This document shows positions 35,985 through 47,746 of a stretch of 64,000 bases of DNA, piece by piece. The notes under the pieces were generated by a model. The model had not been told where the DNA came from, made no database searches, and saw only the letters and a program-made list of their open reading frames with translations. The position numbers and the translations under genes are program-made. How positions within the stretch are numbered: the stretch's first letter is position 1; the number at the start of each line of letters is the position of its first letter. Source of the stretch: Lonicera japonica (Eukaryota; Streptophyta; Magnoliopsida; Dipsacales; Caprifoliaceae). The DNA lies in NCBI GenBank assembly GCA_021464415.1, contig CM038466.1:27591017-27655016 (forward strand), read 5' to 3'.

Positions 35985-36281
35985 TCTTTGGTGTACCCTG
36001 TTTTTATCCTTTTTTACACGTAAGAGTCATTTTTGATAAAAGAATCACTGTTTGTATGAATTATACTCAATCTATTCTTTTGCAGGAACCCTAAGTACCA
36101 CTGCATCATATGGTATGGCTCCTAAATCTATTAATTCATGTAATTATTTAATTAAATCTTTTATTAACAGATAGGGAATAAAAATATATATCACCGGCAC
36201 AAATAAAGATTTTCATAAAACAAATAAAAGAACTGTTTCCAAAACTACTAAAAAAACCTTTGTCTGATGTCTAGAATAAAA

Positions 36282-39200
36282 CTAATCTATCCTAGCGCGC
36301 TTCGACACACTCCCGCTATCACCTGAACCCTCCTCCGGAGTAGGATCGACCGCTGGGACACCCGAATGAGAAGGAACTGCTGCCTGAGAGGGCCCCGTCG
36401 ACTGAACCAAAGCTGTAGGGCGGATCACTGAAGACCGTGAACGCCTCAAGGTCCGGTTACTGCTTCTTCGAGACTCTGTCCGAGCGCGAGAAGAGGACAG
36501 AGGGTCATCCACCCGTAGAGACACGTCGATCGCCCTCTGGTAATCGCGCATGTACGCCGTGGGGTCCCGACTAACGAACTGAATAAGGTTCTAGTTATAG
36601 AGGTACTGGGCATGGAGAGCTCTCAGATCTGCTGCACGAACACTCACCCGCTGCAAAAAGACATAAGAGAGGGAATTAGCACATTTTTTAGATAAATAGG
36701 TATGAAAAAATGGCAGAAAACAGATATGAAAGAACAACAGAAACAAAAATTAAGGGACATACCTCATCACCCACGCGGCCGCCCAGATAATCAAAAGGAT
36801 ACTCGGGCACGGTATAGCGGCGAAGACCGGCACCAACGTAAGTAATATCCCGAGGAAGGGATGGGATATCAACCAGAGAAACGGATGGACCCGTCGGTAC
36901 CGCCGTAGAAGTAGACCCACCCTCCTCACGAATCGAGAACAGGGGAGGCCGAAAAGAAGAACTACCGAGACCAAGAGAACGAGCCGGAGGGCCCATGGCA
37001 GCCGATGAAAGAGGGGTCAGCGTGGCATAAGTACGAACGCCTGGAGGATCAGCAATGGCAGTCGCTCTCAGAGGTGGGACGCCGCTAGAAGGAGTGGCAG
37101 CGGCAAGAGGGGTCTGCCCAAACTACTCATAATCGGCCCTGAAGTCCTCAGGCTCCCAGGACCGCTCAGAAAAAACTGCTCCCCCTCTCTCAGCAGCATC
37201 AAAAACTATCCCCGGAGATACCGACGGACCGGTAGGAAACTCGAAACCCTCAGCATGTTGTTCCTCTCTAAGCGTCGTCTGAGGCGGCTGCTCTGGAACT
37301 ATCGCTGCCCCACCTCCTTCAGGTCTATCATCACTGCCCTCGGTAGCGGCAGGAACATCCCTCTCTCCCTTGGGGTCATCGTCATTGGAGTCTAAAATAT
37401 TGTCCCTCTGATCAGGGACAGGCGGCAGATGACCGAGGACCGTCCTGGACAAATGGGTTTGTCCTCGTATATAGTTAGGGTCGCCACCCAACGCCCGGTA
37501 CCTCTCATAGAAGACCCGCCCTTGAGTCCCCTTCCGCTCCCTCATCAAGTAATGGGCAACGAAGGCAGCATAATCTCCCTCCTCAGTGAACGTCTAAAAA
37601 CTGAGCCTCGTCGACCAAAGCCTACACCGTCACTAGGTCGATCTCGCCTGTCCGCCTCATCAGAACTGGCGGGAATAAAGGAACTCGAGGCCACAGGGCC
37701 GGGGTATGCTGCGAATGACCCTCTCGCCCAAATAAAAATGAAGGCCGTACTCATCCCTGATAAGCCGCCTGGTCCTCGAGGCGGTCAGAGCACGGCCATA
37801 TCCAAAATGAAGACCCAGATCGCCCCAAGGGGCCTACTCAATCTGAAAAGAGAATAAACTTCATTCAATTATTTTTATTTTTTTATTATTTTATTTTTTA
37901 GAAAGAAAGAAATGCTAAGATATTTACCTGCTCCTCCAGCAGGTCATGGATGGCAGCGGCTCTGGTCTCCCGGGTCCGATATACATAAGGAGCTCTATAG
38001 TTTTCCGCAATGAATCGACGGAGAAAGGAAAACTGATCCTCGTTCTCAACGAGGAGATCCACCTAGGCGCTACCCAGACGGGTATAAGCCACGAACCAAT
38101 TCTAAAAAGAGTATCAGCAACAATCAGCAGATAACATATAAAGGACTGAAGCAAAGATAAGGGGACAGAACTATATACCTCCCACAGCAATAAGAAGCCC
38201 TTGAGGTTCAGGGCCAAATGACGGGAAACCTAGTCCATAGCATCATAAAGAATGGCAAGAATAAAGCCCCCCAGTCATAGTCGAACATGATACTGAAGTC
38301 TCGAAGATAGGACAGCCACCAGAGATGGGTCGTGTCCCCCCACGGGCCTCGAACAAATCATGGAGCATCAGCAAGAGAAGGACACGGGCATACTGACGCG
38401 CCTCCTGGCGGGTCATCGGCGCTCCTAAAGCAATCAAACGAGCTCTCTCTGTCGCCAGACGCGTAACCAAAACCGCCCGAGGGATCATGTCGCCCGAACT
38501 CCGTCGCTCAGGAAACCACCCTAGTGCGCCCACGATACCCTCTGCCGTTAGACGCAAAGGGACATCAATCTGGATAGGGACCCCCCTGAAGGAATCCCGG
38601 TCAGAGCAAATAGGTCCAGGGGGTCATCGTCATCTCGCCCCAGCTCCAATAGAATGTATGAGTAGTATCCCACCAATGGGAGGCTAGCGCCGACACCAAA
38701 ACCGCCGCCTTAGATACCCGCTCCGGGAGGGCGTCAAAGAGATGACCAAAAGGAGTCGCAAGGAGCAACTCCTGAACAAGGGCCGGTGCGTGTCGCCACT
38801 CCAGAAAAATAGTGTTGGGAGAACTCCAACCTTGGCCAACCCACTGTAGACAACAAAGAGTGATGTATATATAAATATAGGGTTATAGGGGTAAAATATG
38901 TAAATTTTCCAAAACCTGAGGGTACTTTGGTGTAATTATGAGAGTTATAAGGTTATAGGGGTAAATTATGTAATTTTTCGAAACCTAAGGGTACTTTGGT
39001 GTAATTATGAGAGCTATAGGGTTATAGGGGTAAATTATGTAACTTTCCAAAATTTGAGGGTACTTTGGTGTAATTATGAGAGTTATAGGGGTAAATTATG
39101 TAATTTTTTAAAACTTGAGGGTACTTTGGTGTAATTATGAGAGTTATAGGGTTATAGGGGTAAATTATGTAATTTTCCAAAACCTGAGGGTACTTTGGTG

Positions 39201-39780
39201 TAATTATGAGAGTTATAGGGTTATAAGGATAAATTATGTGATTTTCAAAAACCTGAGGGTACTTTGGTGTAATTATGAGAGTTATAGGGCTATAAGGGTA
39301 AATTATGTAATTTTTCAAACCTAAGGGTACTTTGGTGTAATTATGAGAGTTATAGGGATATAGGGTTAAATTATGTAATTTTCTAAACCTAAAAGGGTAT
39401 CACAAGTAAAAGTACGTGTTCACTAAATCGGATGTTATTTCTAGGCAGACATGCATACTAAAAGAATTGTTTGAATACATGCAGGAAACGACATAAATAA
39501 TCGAACAAATAAAATACACGAAAAGAAGACATACCAGAGACCGTCGACGGATCTCGTGAGAAACAGGCTCCATCAAGAGCCAAGGAACATCCGGGACTGG
39601 AGCAGCCCGGGTAACGTCTCAGTAGACCACCGCCCGACCACGGTCCACCCCATCCTCACCGTACTAATTGAGGTCCGCCCAGTCATCATGGTGACGGCTG
39701 CACCGGAGAACTCCCTGGGCATCGGTAAAGGTGACCTCCTCCTGGTCACCCTTAAGCCTATCTGGCTGTGCAAGATCCAT
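36282..39780 (-). pseudogene. Antisense gene 2 of Tat: multi-exon plant mobile domain protein (decayed)
   Basis: Exon 1 runs 39780-39535 (MDLAQPDRLKGDQEEV... to a GTATGT donor), with stops. A long intron with a 69-bp minisatellite follows. Exon 2 starts at 38843 after a CTACAG acceptor and carries the PMD signature LASHWWDTTHTFYWSWGEMT then, after a one-base shift, LDLFALTGIP. Further PMD blocks follow in changing frames: QYARVLLLLMLHDLF (near 38370), WGAFILAILYDAMD (near 38270), LALNLKGFLLLWEVY (near 38200), then later exons to the stop at 36282. The C-terminal part is low-complexity, acidic or arginine-rich. PMD proteins (MAIN/MAIL family) act in the nucleus in transposon silencing and genome stability. 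A role here is inference only. Confidence 0.72.
38870..39402. repeat. 69-bp minisatellite inside the intron of Tat antisense gene 2
   Basis: About 7.7 units whose GGTACTTTGGTGTAATTA start points step at 69, 69, 61, 69, 69 and 68 bases (first at 38921). The shorter unit lacks one GTTATAGG. Apparent proteins on either strand here are by-products of the repeat. Because it lies between the donor at 39535 and the acceptor at 38843, its copy number would not affect the spliced product. Confidence 0.9.
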
Positions 39781-39918
39781 CTGCGTATGAGTGAAATAAT
39801 GAAGAAAGTCGATAAATTAGAAAAAAAGGCAGGGCTTTCGCGTTGGAGAAAAAAGAGAAAGAGAGCTAAAGAGAGAAAGAGAAATGAGAGAATGAGGTGG
39901 AATGAGCTCAGCAAGGGG

Positions 39919-39980
39919 ATTATATACTGGTTCAGTTTGTCGCGCGATAAACACCTCTCCACCGAGATGTCGCGCGACAT
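39919..39980 (-). promoter_or_regulatory. Antisense promoter 2 of Tat: two palindromes plus TATA box
   Basis: A perfect 14-bp palindrome ATGTCGCGCGACAT (39967-39980) and a 16-bp copy with one change (39936-39951) share the LTR core. In the minus direction AGTATATAATCC follows (39926-39919), about 140 bases before the first downstream ATG at 39780. The arrangement matches antisense promoter 1 and both LTRs. Confidence 0.7.
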
Positions 39981-40017
39981 TTGGTCCCCTCCCCTGATTT
40001 TTTGACCTTTGTCTCAT

Positions 40018-41287
40018 TTTTGTCTCCTACAGGAACACTTCAAAGAAACAATTTTTGGAAACCTTTCTGAATACCGCATACCCATAATACAAATTCGAGG
40101 AAAAGACTTCCAAGTTATCTCTCCAAAAAATGCGAGAACAAAATACAACGGTTAAAGTAATCTCTGATCTCCCAAGAAGGACCAAAACCATCAAAGCTAA
40201 AAGAAAGTATCAAAATAAGACAGACAATAGAAAAAATTGAAAAAGTAGAAAAGAGAAAGAACCCGCATGAGCGCCCAGAGCTAGCGAGAGAAACAGAAAT
40301 GCAGAGTGACAAGGAGAGCCACACCAAAAGTGACAGCTAGGCCAAACCGGCTCAGGGCTTCGTTTTGGGTGAGTAAGGCTCCTGATCACGACAAGGGGTA
40401 ATAAAGACTCTTGGTCAAAAACAGAGAAGGCCAGGAAAAGTCTTTCCCAAAAGTGGGAGAAATAAGGGCATTGAAAAATAGAAAACGATATGGGCCCACT
40501 AAAAAGTGAGAACTAAAAAGAGACCAGAGACCAGAGATCAGAGATTGACCTTTCATACAAATTTTCTTTTCAGCATGACACAGAAGAGATGGTTTGAAAA
40601 AACCTCGAATCCTCACTCTGCGAAGAGCAAAAGGAATCCGAAAACGGCTTTTTAGGAGAAGTATCTTCACTCGAGGAAAACATGAGAGTAAAACTTCAGA
40701 AAGATACGGGAAAAAGGACATCCGGATAAAGTTTAAACTCCCAAGAAACTCTTTTCACCCTCGTAAAATTTCTCTCTCTCTTTCACTCTAGCAGTCTAAG
40801 AGAGACAACCAAATTCATCAGAGTACAACACAAGCCCTCCTCAAGGCAAATCACGTGCACAAGCCCTCGTCGGAGGCAAAAGTACTCACAAAAGTCCTCC
40901 CAAAGGCAATTTTCTTTCTTTCTACAGATCAAAGCCCTCCCAGAAAGGCAAAGTGGAGCAATGGTAGTCCTCCCACATGAGGCGAGAAGAACAAAGCCCT
41001 CCCAGAGAGGCAAAGTGTAGCAATTGTAGTCATCCCATCTGAGGCGAGTGGAACAATGGTAGTCCTCCCATCTGAGGCAAGTGGAGCAAATGAAAATCCT
41101 CGAAAAAGGCAACGAGGTAACACAAGCCCTCTCCGAAGGCAAAACCAAACACAAGCCCTCTCCAGATGCATTCACGAACACGTTTGCATAACACACACTT
41201 CCTTAGAGTTCTTGCAGGAGCCATGGACCGCGGTCTCTTCCAGTCGCTTCAATTCCTTGCAAGCAATGAGCTTGAGTCGAGAGGTTA
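40018..41287. other. Non-coding 3' region of Tat with degenerate AGCCCTCC repeats
   Basis: No coding signal. From about 40825 to 41165 the words AGCCCTCC / AGTCCTCCC and GAGGCAAAGTGGAGCAA recur irregularly, a degenerate minisatellite. I see no strong polypurine tract directly before the 3' LTR (…GTCGAGAGGTTA), so the tract is weak or degraded. Confidence 0.55.
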
Positions 41288-42822
41288 TGTAGACACCCCG
41301 ATCCGTGACCCCCGCAAGAATCCTAATGACCTTCGAGAAGTACTGTTTTTGGAGTCCGGGACCCACCCGAACACCTGAGACTGCCCCGAAAGGGTTTGGT
41401 GGCCAAACAAATCTATTTTTAAGGGGAATTGTCGCACGACAAATGAGTATGTCGCGCGACAATCTCTTTTGTGTCGCGCGACAAACCCTTCTGACACTAG
41501 ACCATCCACTCTCTGACACATCAGTCTATCAGAAACATCACTTCAGTCGTTTGTCGTGCGACATTGTACACTCTGTCGCGCGACACTTGCCCTTTCTAGG
41601 GAAATGTCGCGCGACAATCTTCCCCGAGCAGTATAAATAGGCCAACACCCCCCAAGGGTTCAAGGACGGTAGCTTGGGATCTAAGAATTCTAAGCTTTAA
41701 ATCTGATTTTTTTAGTCTTTTGTCGAGCATTCTCTATTATCGTCTTATTTCTGAAGAATTATCGAATCTATTCTCGACACTCGACGTGTCCCGCTTTTGG
41801 AATCAAATTCTCGGAAATATCTAAAGAATGAAAATATTATTATCGCCGGAGATCTCTCTGTCGTATTATATTTTCTTTCTTATTATTATTCTCGTCGGGG
41901 AGGTAAAGAAAGTCCCTTATAGTATTTTAAATTAAATATTTGTGTACTTGTTTTACTCCCGTTGTTCTGTCCATGTTTTATTTGAACAAACTTATTGCTA
42001 AGTTATAAATAATCTACTATTTTCAAAACAAAAGACCCTGATAAAAATCATTTATATAACCAGAAGAGTAAGTACATTATCATCCGGACAAAATTATGTT
42101 TTCAAAACCCGGATCGATAAAACTTACTCAGGAATTAAAAAACCCGATATATCCTATCTCTTTCATAGACTGTGGTATATCTGATAGAACTCCCCTCAAG
42201 AGTCCTAATTCCATATTAAATTAATTCCGATACAAAATTCGAACTTTCCCAAAAGAAGTTAAAACCCGAGAAAACCGTCATTATTTGAGAAATAACACGA
42301 GAAACTCCCTCCAAAATAAAACAACTTTTATCACTTATATTTACATATTTCAAAAATACTGGATCTCGAAACACAAAGGTTTTTATCCCTTTCCTCGCTT
42401 TCCCCCAGAAATTAGGGTTTTTCACTAGAAAAGTAGTAGACTGTCAGTAAAAGCATCCAAGTTTTTCAACATAAAATAAACATATAAGACCACTAGAGAC
42501 CGAAAGGACGGAATGGGTGCTTAATACCTTCCCAATCCGTAACATAGTTTTCGAACCTTATAGAATCCTGGTTTCGTAGACAAACGTGTAAAGAAAGGCT
42601 TATCTGTAGCCTTTTTTCTTACACGACCCTTTTTGCCCGTTTTCTCGTAAAACGTACTGGCAACTCTGAACGAACCCTCTTGCATTTAGAAATAGAATAT
42701 AGGGACACCTAATATTGTATTACTCACCAAAAGAAGCAAATGGAACGATGGAATTCTCTCCGACGTTTCAGATGCCCAAGGACGGGAATGAGACCCGAGG
42801 GTCGCATTTGCGGATTCTCACA
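41288..42822 (+). repeat. 3' LTR of the Tat element
   Basis: 1535 bases, TGTAGACACC...TCTCACA, followed by the TSD GAATC. It keeps the roughly 310-base block lost from the 5' LTR. Identity elsewhere is high by eye. Confidence 0.93.
41429..41639 (+). promoter_or_regulatory. Palindrome array and TATA box of the Tat 3' LTR
   Basis: Six TGTCGCGCGACA-type sites (starts about 41430, 41450, 41472, 41552, 41574 and 41605; the first and fourth each have one change), then TATAAATA at 41632-41639. It has one palindrome fewer than the 5' LTR. Its outward orientation could drive read-through into DNA right of the element. Confidence 0.7.
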
Positions 42823-45406
42823 GAATCAAAAGAATCAATTTAAATTTTGGAGTGAACTTTGAGATATTTAGAAGAGTGCTCAAGATTCCCACGTAGAAAG
42901 TCAAACCCGTACATCCATCTTGTAAACTTCACCATAAATTCAATTTTTTTTATCCTTTTTAGATGATTCCAAAGCCATATATTAGGTATTGAACCATATT
43001 TTAAAACATATATTTGATACATAACTTTAATTACCCATTAGCCACTTGCTCAAATTGTGCCAAAACAATGGCTAAATATATGTTTGTTTACATAGACATT
43101 TTAACAAACACTCTATATGTATAACTTTATGCTTTAAATCCATAGTTCCAATTATCCATGTAAAATATATATGTACTTCTACAAATGTTGATTTAAACCT
43201 TAACACAAAAATTATCAAACTCAAACCAATAACTAAAACTAATTTCAAATTTACAAGAATTCATCATAATCGAAGACAACTCTAATGCTTACCTAAAAGT
43301 CTTGAAAAACGGAATAAAAATGACGATGACTTGAAATTCAGTGACGAAATTCCAAAATTCTTACACCCCCATGTGGTCTTCAATGTGTAGAACAACTTTT
43401 TCTAAAGGTACGTACGCAATTCAAATAGAGTTCGGTAGACCAAAATTTAGAGAGAGAAAGCTTGAGAATTAAATGAAATGGAGTCTTTTTATTGCTCTCT
43501 TGCTCGGCCAAACATGGGGAAAGTAGGCAAGATTTTTAAAGAAAAATCAAGTTAGTGGCTTTTTTTTTTTTTGGAGAATTCTCATGGTTAGGATAAATTA
43601 TTTCAATTTATTCTATAATTTCATGAAATATCACTTTAACCCCACACTTTTATAAAGTTAATATTCTAATCCACTTTTACCTCAAATAATATAATTAGAT
43701 TATAATACATGCAATCCAATTTAAAACAAATTAAATTATGAGATATTACAAGTTTTCTCTTTAAATTATATATATACAAGTCGCACACATATCACATGTA
43801 TAGAATAATCTAGATTTGTTATGTTAGCTAGCTGTAACGTCCTTGAATATCATTTCCAGCATATATTTAAATTGTTATAACTTCTAAAATTCACTATCAG
43901 GAATACTCACGATATGGTAGTTTTCTTTTTCTTTTCTTTATTTCAATGTTGTGTTAGCTAGTTCTAACGACTATGTTCATTTATTTATTTTTTCTTTATA
44001 TCTATTATGCAGTGTGTGAATTATGAATCCGAGAAAGAGGGGAAGTACTCAATATACTCTGATTTAATTAAAAAATGTCTGGATATGAGTGCTTAGTAGT
44101 TGAAGAAGAATATTCAATGTATTTAATTTTTTGCGTTTCTTTCTTCTTTTCATTGGTGCTACAACGTACCGTAGTATAAAAAATATGTATAATTTTATTA
44201 ATATATTTAGCACTATTCATATTAGTCATACCCAGAAGTAAAGTTAGTAGGACCCATATCTCTTATTAAATGTGGATATATATTACGATAGTGGCTAATA
44301 CAATTTATTAATGGAGCTATATGAAATGTACCCTTACATAATTTAGATGATATAAAAAATAGATAACTAAAAAAAGCTGTGAGCTTTTGCAGGAAGATTT
44401 AGAATTTTAACCACTAAATAAATTTGAAGTGAAATGTGTTTATTATTATTTCATAGTGATCAGAGTGTGCCAACTTTACCAGTATACAAGTTATATATGT
44501 ATACACCAGTATACCTACCAACTATTGGTTTACACACGCACTATTTTTAATTTTATTTCTAGCTTAAAATAAACTCACTCTTTTTAATTACTTAAAAGTT
44601 TCTTCATTCAATTTTTTTTTCAAGTGAGAAGAAAACAAATATGTTTGACAAGCACTTAAAAAAGGGAAAACATGAGATTGTCCTTTAATGCAAAGAATAT
44701 TAAAAAATACCTCTGTGACTAAAAATAAATAGACGAAGTTTTCCACGTATTGAAGAAAACTATGAAAATTAAACGTCTTTTTCAATAAAAAAAAAGAGTT
44801 GTAAGAAAGCCTTCCAAAATTTATTGTCTTAAGGAGAATATTCCAGGGAGAAATGTTAATGGATGATATCAAACAACTATCAATTAACTTAACTTTATAA
44901 AGTTCGAACGTACGAGGAACATACTCAATCTTAAAAGGCAAATGAAAAGCTTCACAATATTGTTATTAGTTTGTGTATGTATCTAATACACACATGCAAA
45001 TTATGACACATTGCTAATCAAATTATAATATAGTCTGATATCAAGTGAACTAGTTAAGTGGTAAAATTTTATTTTTATAAGGGTCATATTTTAAGTTCGA
45101 ACCACATTATTCTTATTATTTTTCTTTTCTTTTCATGATTCGAACTTTGAATGCACCTGGTAATCTCTTGTATAAAAAAAAAATATAATTTAGTTTGGTG
45201 ACAATATGATGTCTAATATAATGTGTTACTAATATACTAATACAAAAACGTAATTTATAAAAACTAACGGTCATATCTTAAAGCAATACATCGTAATGTT
45301 GTCTAGTTTTACAGAATCCATAACGCCTGTTTTACAGAATCCATAAAGCAATACATCGTAATGTCTAGTTTTGCCGACTTGTTGGCCGGCGTGCCAACTA
45401 CACCCA

Positions 45407-46825
45407 TCATGAATCTTGTTCTATCTTTAGCATTCTATAACTTTGAAGATATGTTAACAATTTATCCACATACTGGTCTTGTCTATCAGTGTCTGCAAAC
45501 ACCCATTTCATCTCCTTAACCTTATCCCTATATTTCCTCCCTTCTTCCTCGACCACTACCTTCCTAAGTGACTCAGCTACTGCATCACTCGTAAATGATC
45601 CATCTATGTCATTTCTCGGTATCGAATACCCCAACCCTTTCTCTTCCAAAACCCTAGCATTAATCCCTTGATCAGCCAAAAACGTCAACAAAATCAACGC
45701 TCTCTCGTACATAACAGCCTCCACAACAGAACTCCAACCTGAGTGAGTCAAGAATCCACCCACTGAGTCATGACTAAGTATTTTCAACTGTGGTGCCCAG
45801 TCCGTATACACCACACCCCTACCTTTCGTTCTTTCTTCAAATCCATCAGGCAACTGGATCAACTCGGTATCACTCGCTCCTCTCTGCTTCCTTAACACCC
45901 AAAAAAAAGGTAACCCAGATTTCTCCAACCCAAGGGCTATCTCTGCGAGTTCGAGTTGACTCGGCTTCGCCTCACTCCCAAACGCAACGTAAACAACTCT
46001 CCCCTTTTCCATCCCATCAAGCCACTCTTTAATCCCCCTCCATTTCTCGTCATCCCCATCACTACCAAACGATGTCGTGGGCAGTTGACCAACCGGGAAA
46101 ACTGGCTTCCGGTAAAGATCCTCGAGAATCTTCAACCAATCAGATTCAAGTTCATAACAACTCCTGACAAGCATCACATCGCACCCCTCAAGTGTCGACC
46201 CCATTCGATACGCATCCGACACGTTGTCCGTATCCCCCTCTACACTATGCCCAAACAAACGCAAAATCTCAAACATCTTAAACGCCACCGTAGTCTCAAA
46301 CGGGACCCACTTTGGCGGGACCGTAAAATCCTCCGGCGTAGACCTGCCCGAGCCGGTGAGCAAAACCTCCGACGACCCACAAAACCCGCAAAAGGCGGCA
46401 ATAAAAATACTGAAAAAACCCGAACAAACATTAAACTTCGATGCGATCGGGCCCACCCAATATGGCGCGAAATCGAACAATACCCAGTCGGGTTTTTCCA
46501 TGTTCAAGAACTGAGTGAATTGTTCTTGAAGTCCGTCGTAGGCTATTTTGAGGTACTTGACTTTATCGAAGGGTAAGTCAATAGTTGCCTCGGCGTTTAA
46601 TGGGAGGTTTTGGGTTTGGGGTAATGAGAATTCGACGAAGTTGATGAAGGGGGTGAGATTAGGGGGTAGTTTTGGGAGGCGCTCGATGTTTCTTGGGGTG
46701 GTTATGAAGGAGATTTTGTGACCCTTTTGGGCTATGAGCTTGGAGAGTTGGAGATAGGGGATCATGTGGCCAAAGGCTAGCCATGGGAACATTACTATGT
46801 GGAGCTTTTTTGCTTCGGACTCCAT
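45407..46825 (-). CDS. UGT91-like UDP-glycosyltransferase (family GT1), intact
   Basis: 472 residues, single exon, a normal plant UGT length. An in-frame ATG 66 bases upstream (46891) would add a poor MCVYICVYIS leader, so I choose ATG 46825 (MESEAKKLHIVMFPW), where homology begins. The N-terminal catalytic His is H20 (FGH) and its likely Asp partner D118 (LFDFAPYW). The 44-residue PSPG donor-binding box runs from W343 to Q386 (WAPQLKIL ... THSGWSSVVEA ... FLADQ). The sequence resembles UGT91 enzymes annotated as rhamnosyl- or sugar-sugar glycosyltransferases acting on flavonoid, saponin or diterpene glycosides. The acceptor and sugar cannot be told from sequence. It is cytosolic, with no signal peptide. 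A TA-rich, TATA-like tract (46860-46905) lies just upstream. It is the sister of the broken copy at 11558-14854. Confidence 0.95.
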   Translation of the reverse strand: MESEAKKLHIVMFPWLAFGHMIPYLQLSKLIAQKGHKISFITTPRNIERLPKLPPNLTPFINFVEFSLPQTQNLPLNAEATIDLPFDKVKYLKIAYDGLQEQFTQFLNMEKPDWVLFDFAPYWVGPIASKFNVCSGFFSIFIAAFCGFCGSSEVLLTGSGRSTPEDFTVPPKWVPFETTVAFKMFEILRLFGHSVEGDTDNVSDAYRMGSTLEGCDVMLVRSCYELESDWLKILEDLYRKPVFPVGQLPTTSFGSDGDDEKWRGIKEWLDGMEKGRVVYVAFGSEAKPSQLELAEIALGLEKSGLPFFWVLRKQRGASDTELIQLPDGFEERTKGRGVVYTDWAPQLKILSHDSVGGFLTHSGWSSVVEAVMYERALILLTFLADQGINARVLEEKGLGYSIPRNDIDGSFTSDAVAESLRKVVVEEEGRKYRDKVKEMKWVFADTDRQDQYVDKLLTYLQSYRMLKIEQDS

Positions 46826-47746
46826 TGTTGGTGTTTGTGTTTTCTGGTTGTGTTGAGAATAAGATATATACACACAGATATATACACACATATATAAATA
46901 TATAGATAGAGAGAGAGAGAGAGCTAGCTTTCTAGATCTCTTTTTCGGTCTAACTGTGATTGGTAAATTACTAAATTCATGTCAAAGGCGACTCAAGTAA
47001 GGGAAAGGCATCTCCAATTAATTTTATGTTTGATTTTTGGAAATTTAATTATTGTATTAACTTTTATAGTTTGAACTTTGATTAAGTGAAAGGTAATGTT
47101 GTACTGCTGATTCTTGATTAATTTTTGAAAAATAAAATATTAGTTAGTGCAATTAACATATATTTTTTTTGATTCTGAACTAACATATTATTCCGATCAG
47201 TTTATGTACACTTTGGCTATTCCTTTTTCAAAAGGTACTTAAAATATTCGAATACGACATTTGTTACTTCATGAAATATCAAGTCCTAAGTTTCAACTAC
47301 TGGGGCCAACTCGTAAAATTAGAGTATAATATATTTATCAAGATGAAATATATTAATTGATAAACAATAATACTTTATAAATGAAGCTAAATTAGTTTTA
47401 TTACTTTTTTCCCCTGTATTTAAGTAAATTTGGTTTAAGCGTATTCACATAGGCGGGTAATTTTTAATTAGTTGTATGGTACATATTTTTTTTAAAAATA
47501 AAAAATATTCTAATTCTTATACAAAATTTAGAAGAAAAAATTGGGAGAAATAAAATTTTAGTTGATTTGTGTACGGCACCCTTTTGTTTACACCTATTAG
47601 ACCATCTCCACCCCAAATGGTAATAAGGTATATTCCCACTTTTTATAGCGTCCCATTGTAGAAGAAAAAAAAAGTCAAAAGTGGAAGGTAAAAGTTATAC
47701 CAAAACTAGAAATTGCAGCCAACAATTTTATACACTAAATGATAAA

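Larger units (their letters stand above)
25550..42822 (+). mobile_element. Complete Ty3/gypsy Tat-lineage retrotransposon with antisense genes
   Basis: 17.3 kb with a perfect 5-bp TSD GAATC (25545-25549 and 42823-42827) and LTRs at 25550-26798 and 41288-42822. The primer binding site (GTGGCGAATCTGTTGGGGAT) is of the type seen in Tat/Ogre elements. Order: gag, protease, RT, RNase H, a second RNase H-like domain, integrase, then about 7 kb containing two genes on the opposite strand. The second RNase H and antisense ORFs downstream of pol are Tat-lineage traits. Every coding region is broken, so this copy is not autonomous. Confidence 0.93.
23718..43750 (+). mobile_element. Probable older solo LTR, split by the Tat element
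   Basis: Removing 25550-42822 and one TSD copy leaves about 2.75 kb beginning TGTGATGCCCTGG and ending GATATTACA, with flanks AATTT / AGTTT (one mismatch). The segment near 24080-24190 (TTACCTGAACATGAAATGG ... GGGGTGAGCACATAG) recalls long LTRs of chromovirus-type Ty3/gypsy elements. No internal coding region or second LTR is seen, hence solo LTR. The boundaries are an inference. Confidence 0.4.

Noticed and set aside
39022..39318. Repetitive open frame with recurring IIYPYNPITLIITPKYPQV-like units
   Set aside because: It is the translation of the 69-bp minisatellite inside an intron; no independent coding evidence.
45046..45200. A further tRNA-like segment (TTAAGTGGTAAAAT ... AAGTTCGAACCAC) also near 1920-2060
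   Set aside because: Boxes are weak and the copy A version has lost them; not enough to call a second SINE.
46826..46891. Upstream in-frame ATG extending the UGT by 22 residues
   Set aside because: The leader comes from TA/CA-rich microsatellite DNA and is not shared with UGT homologues; the copy A counterpart differs in length. ATG 46825 is favoured.
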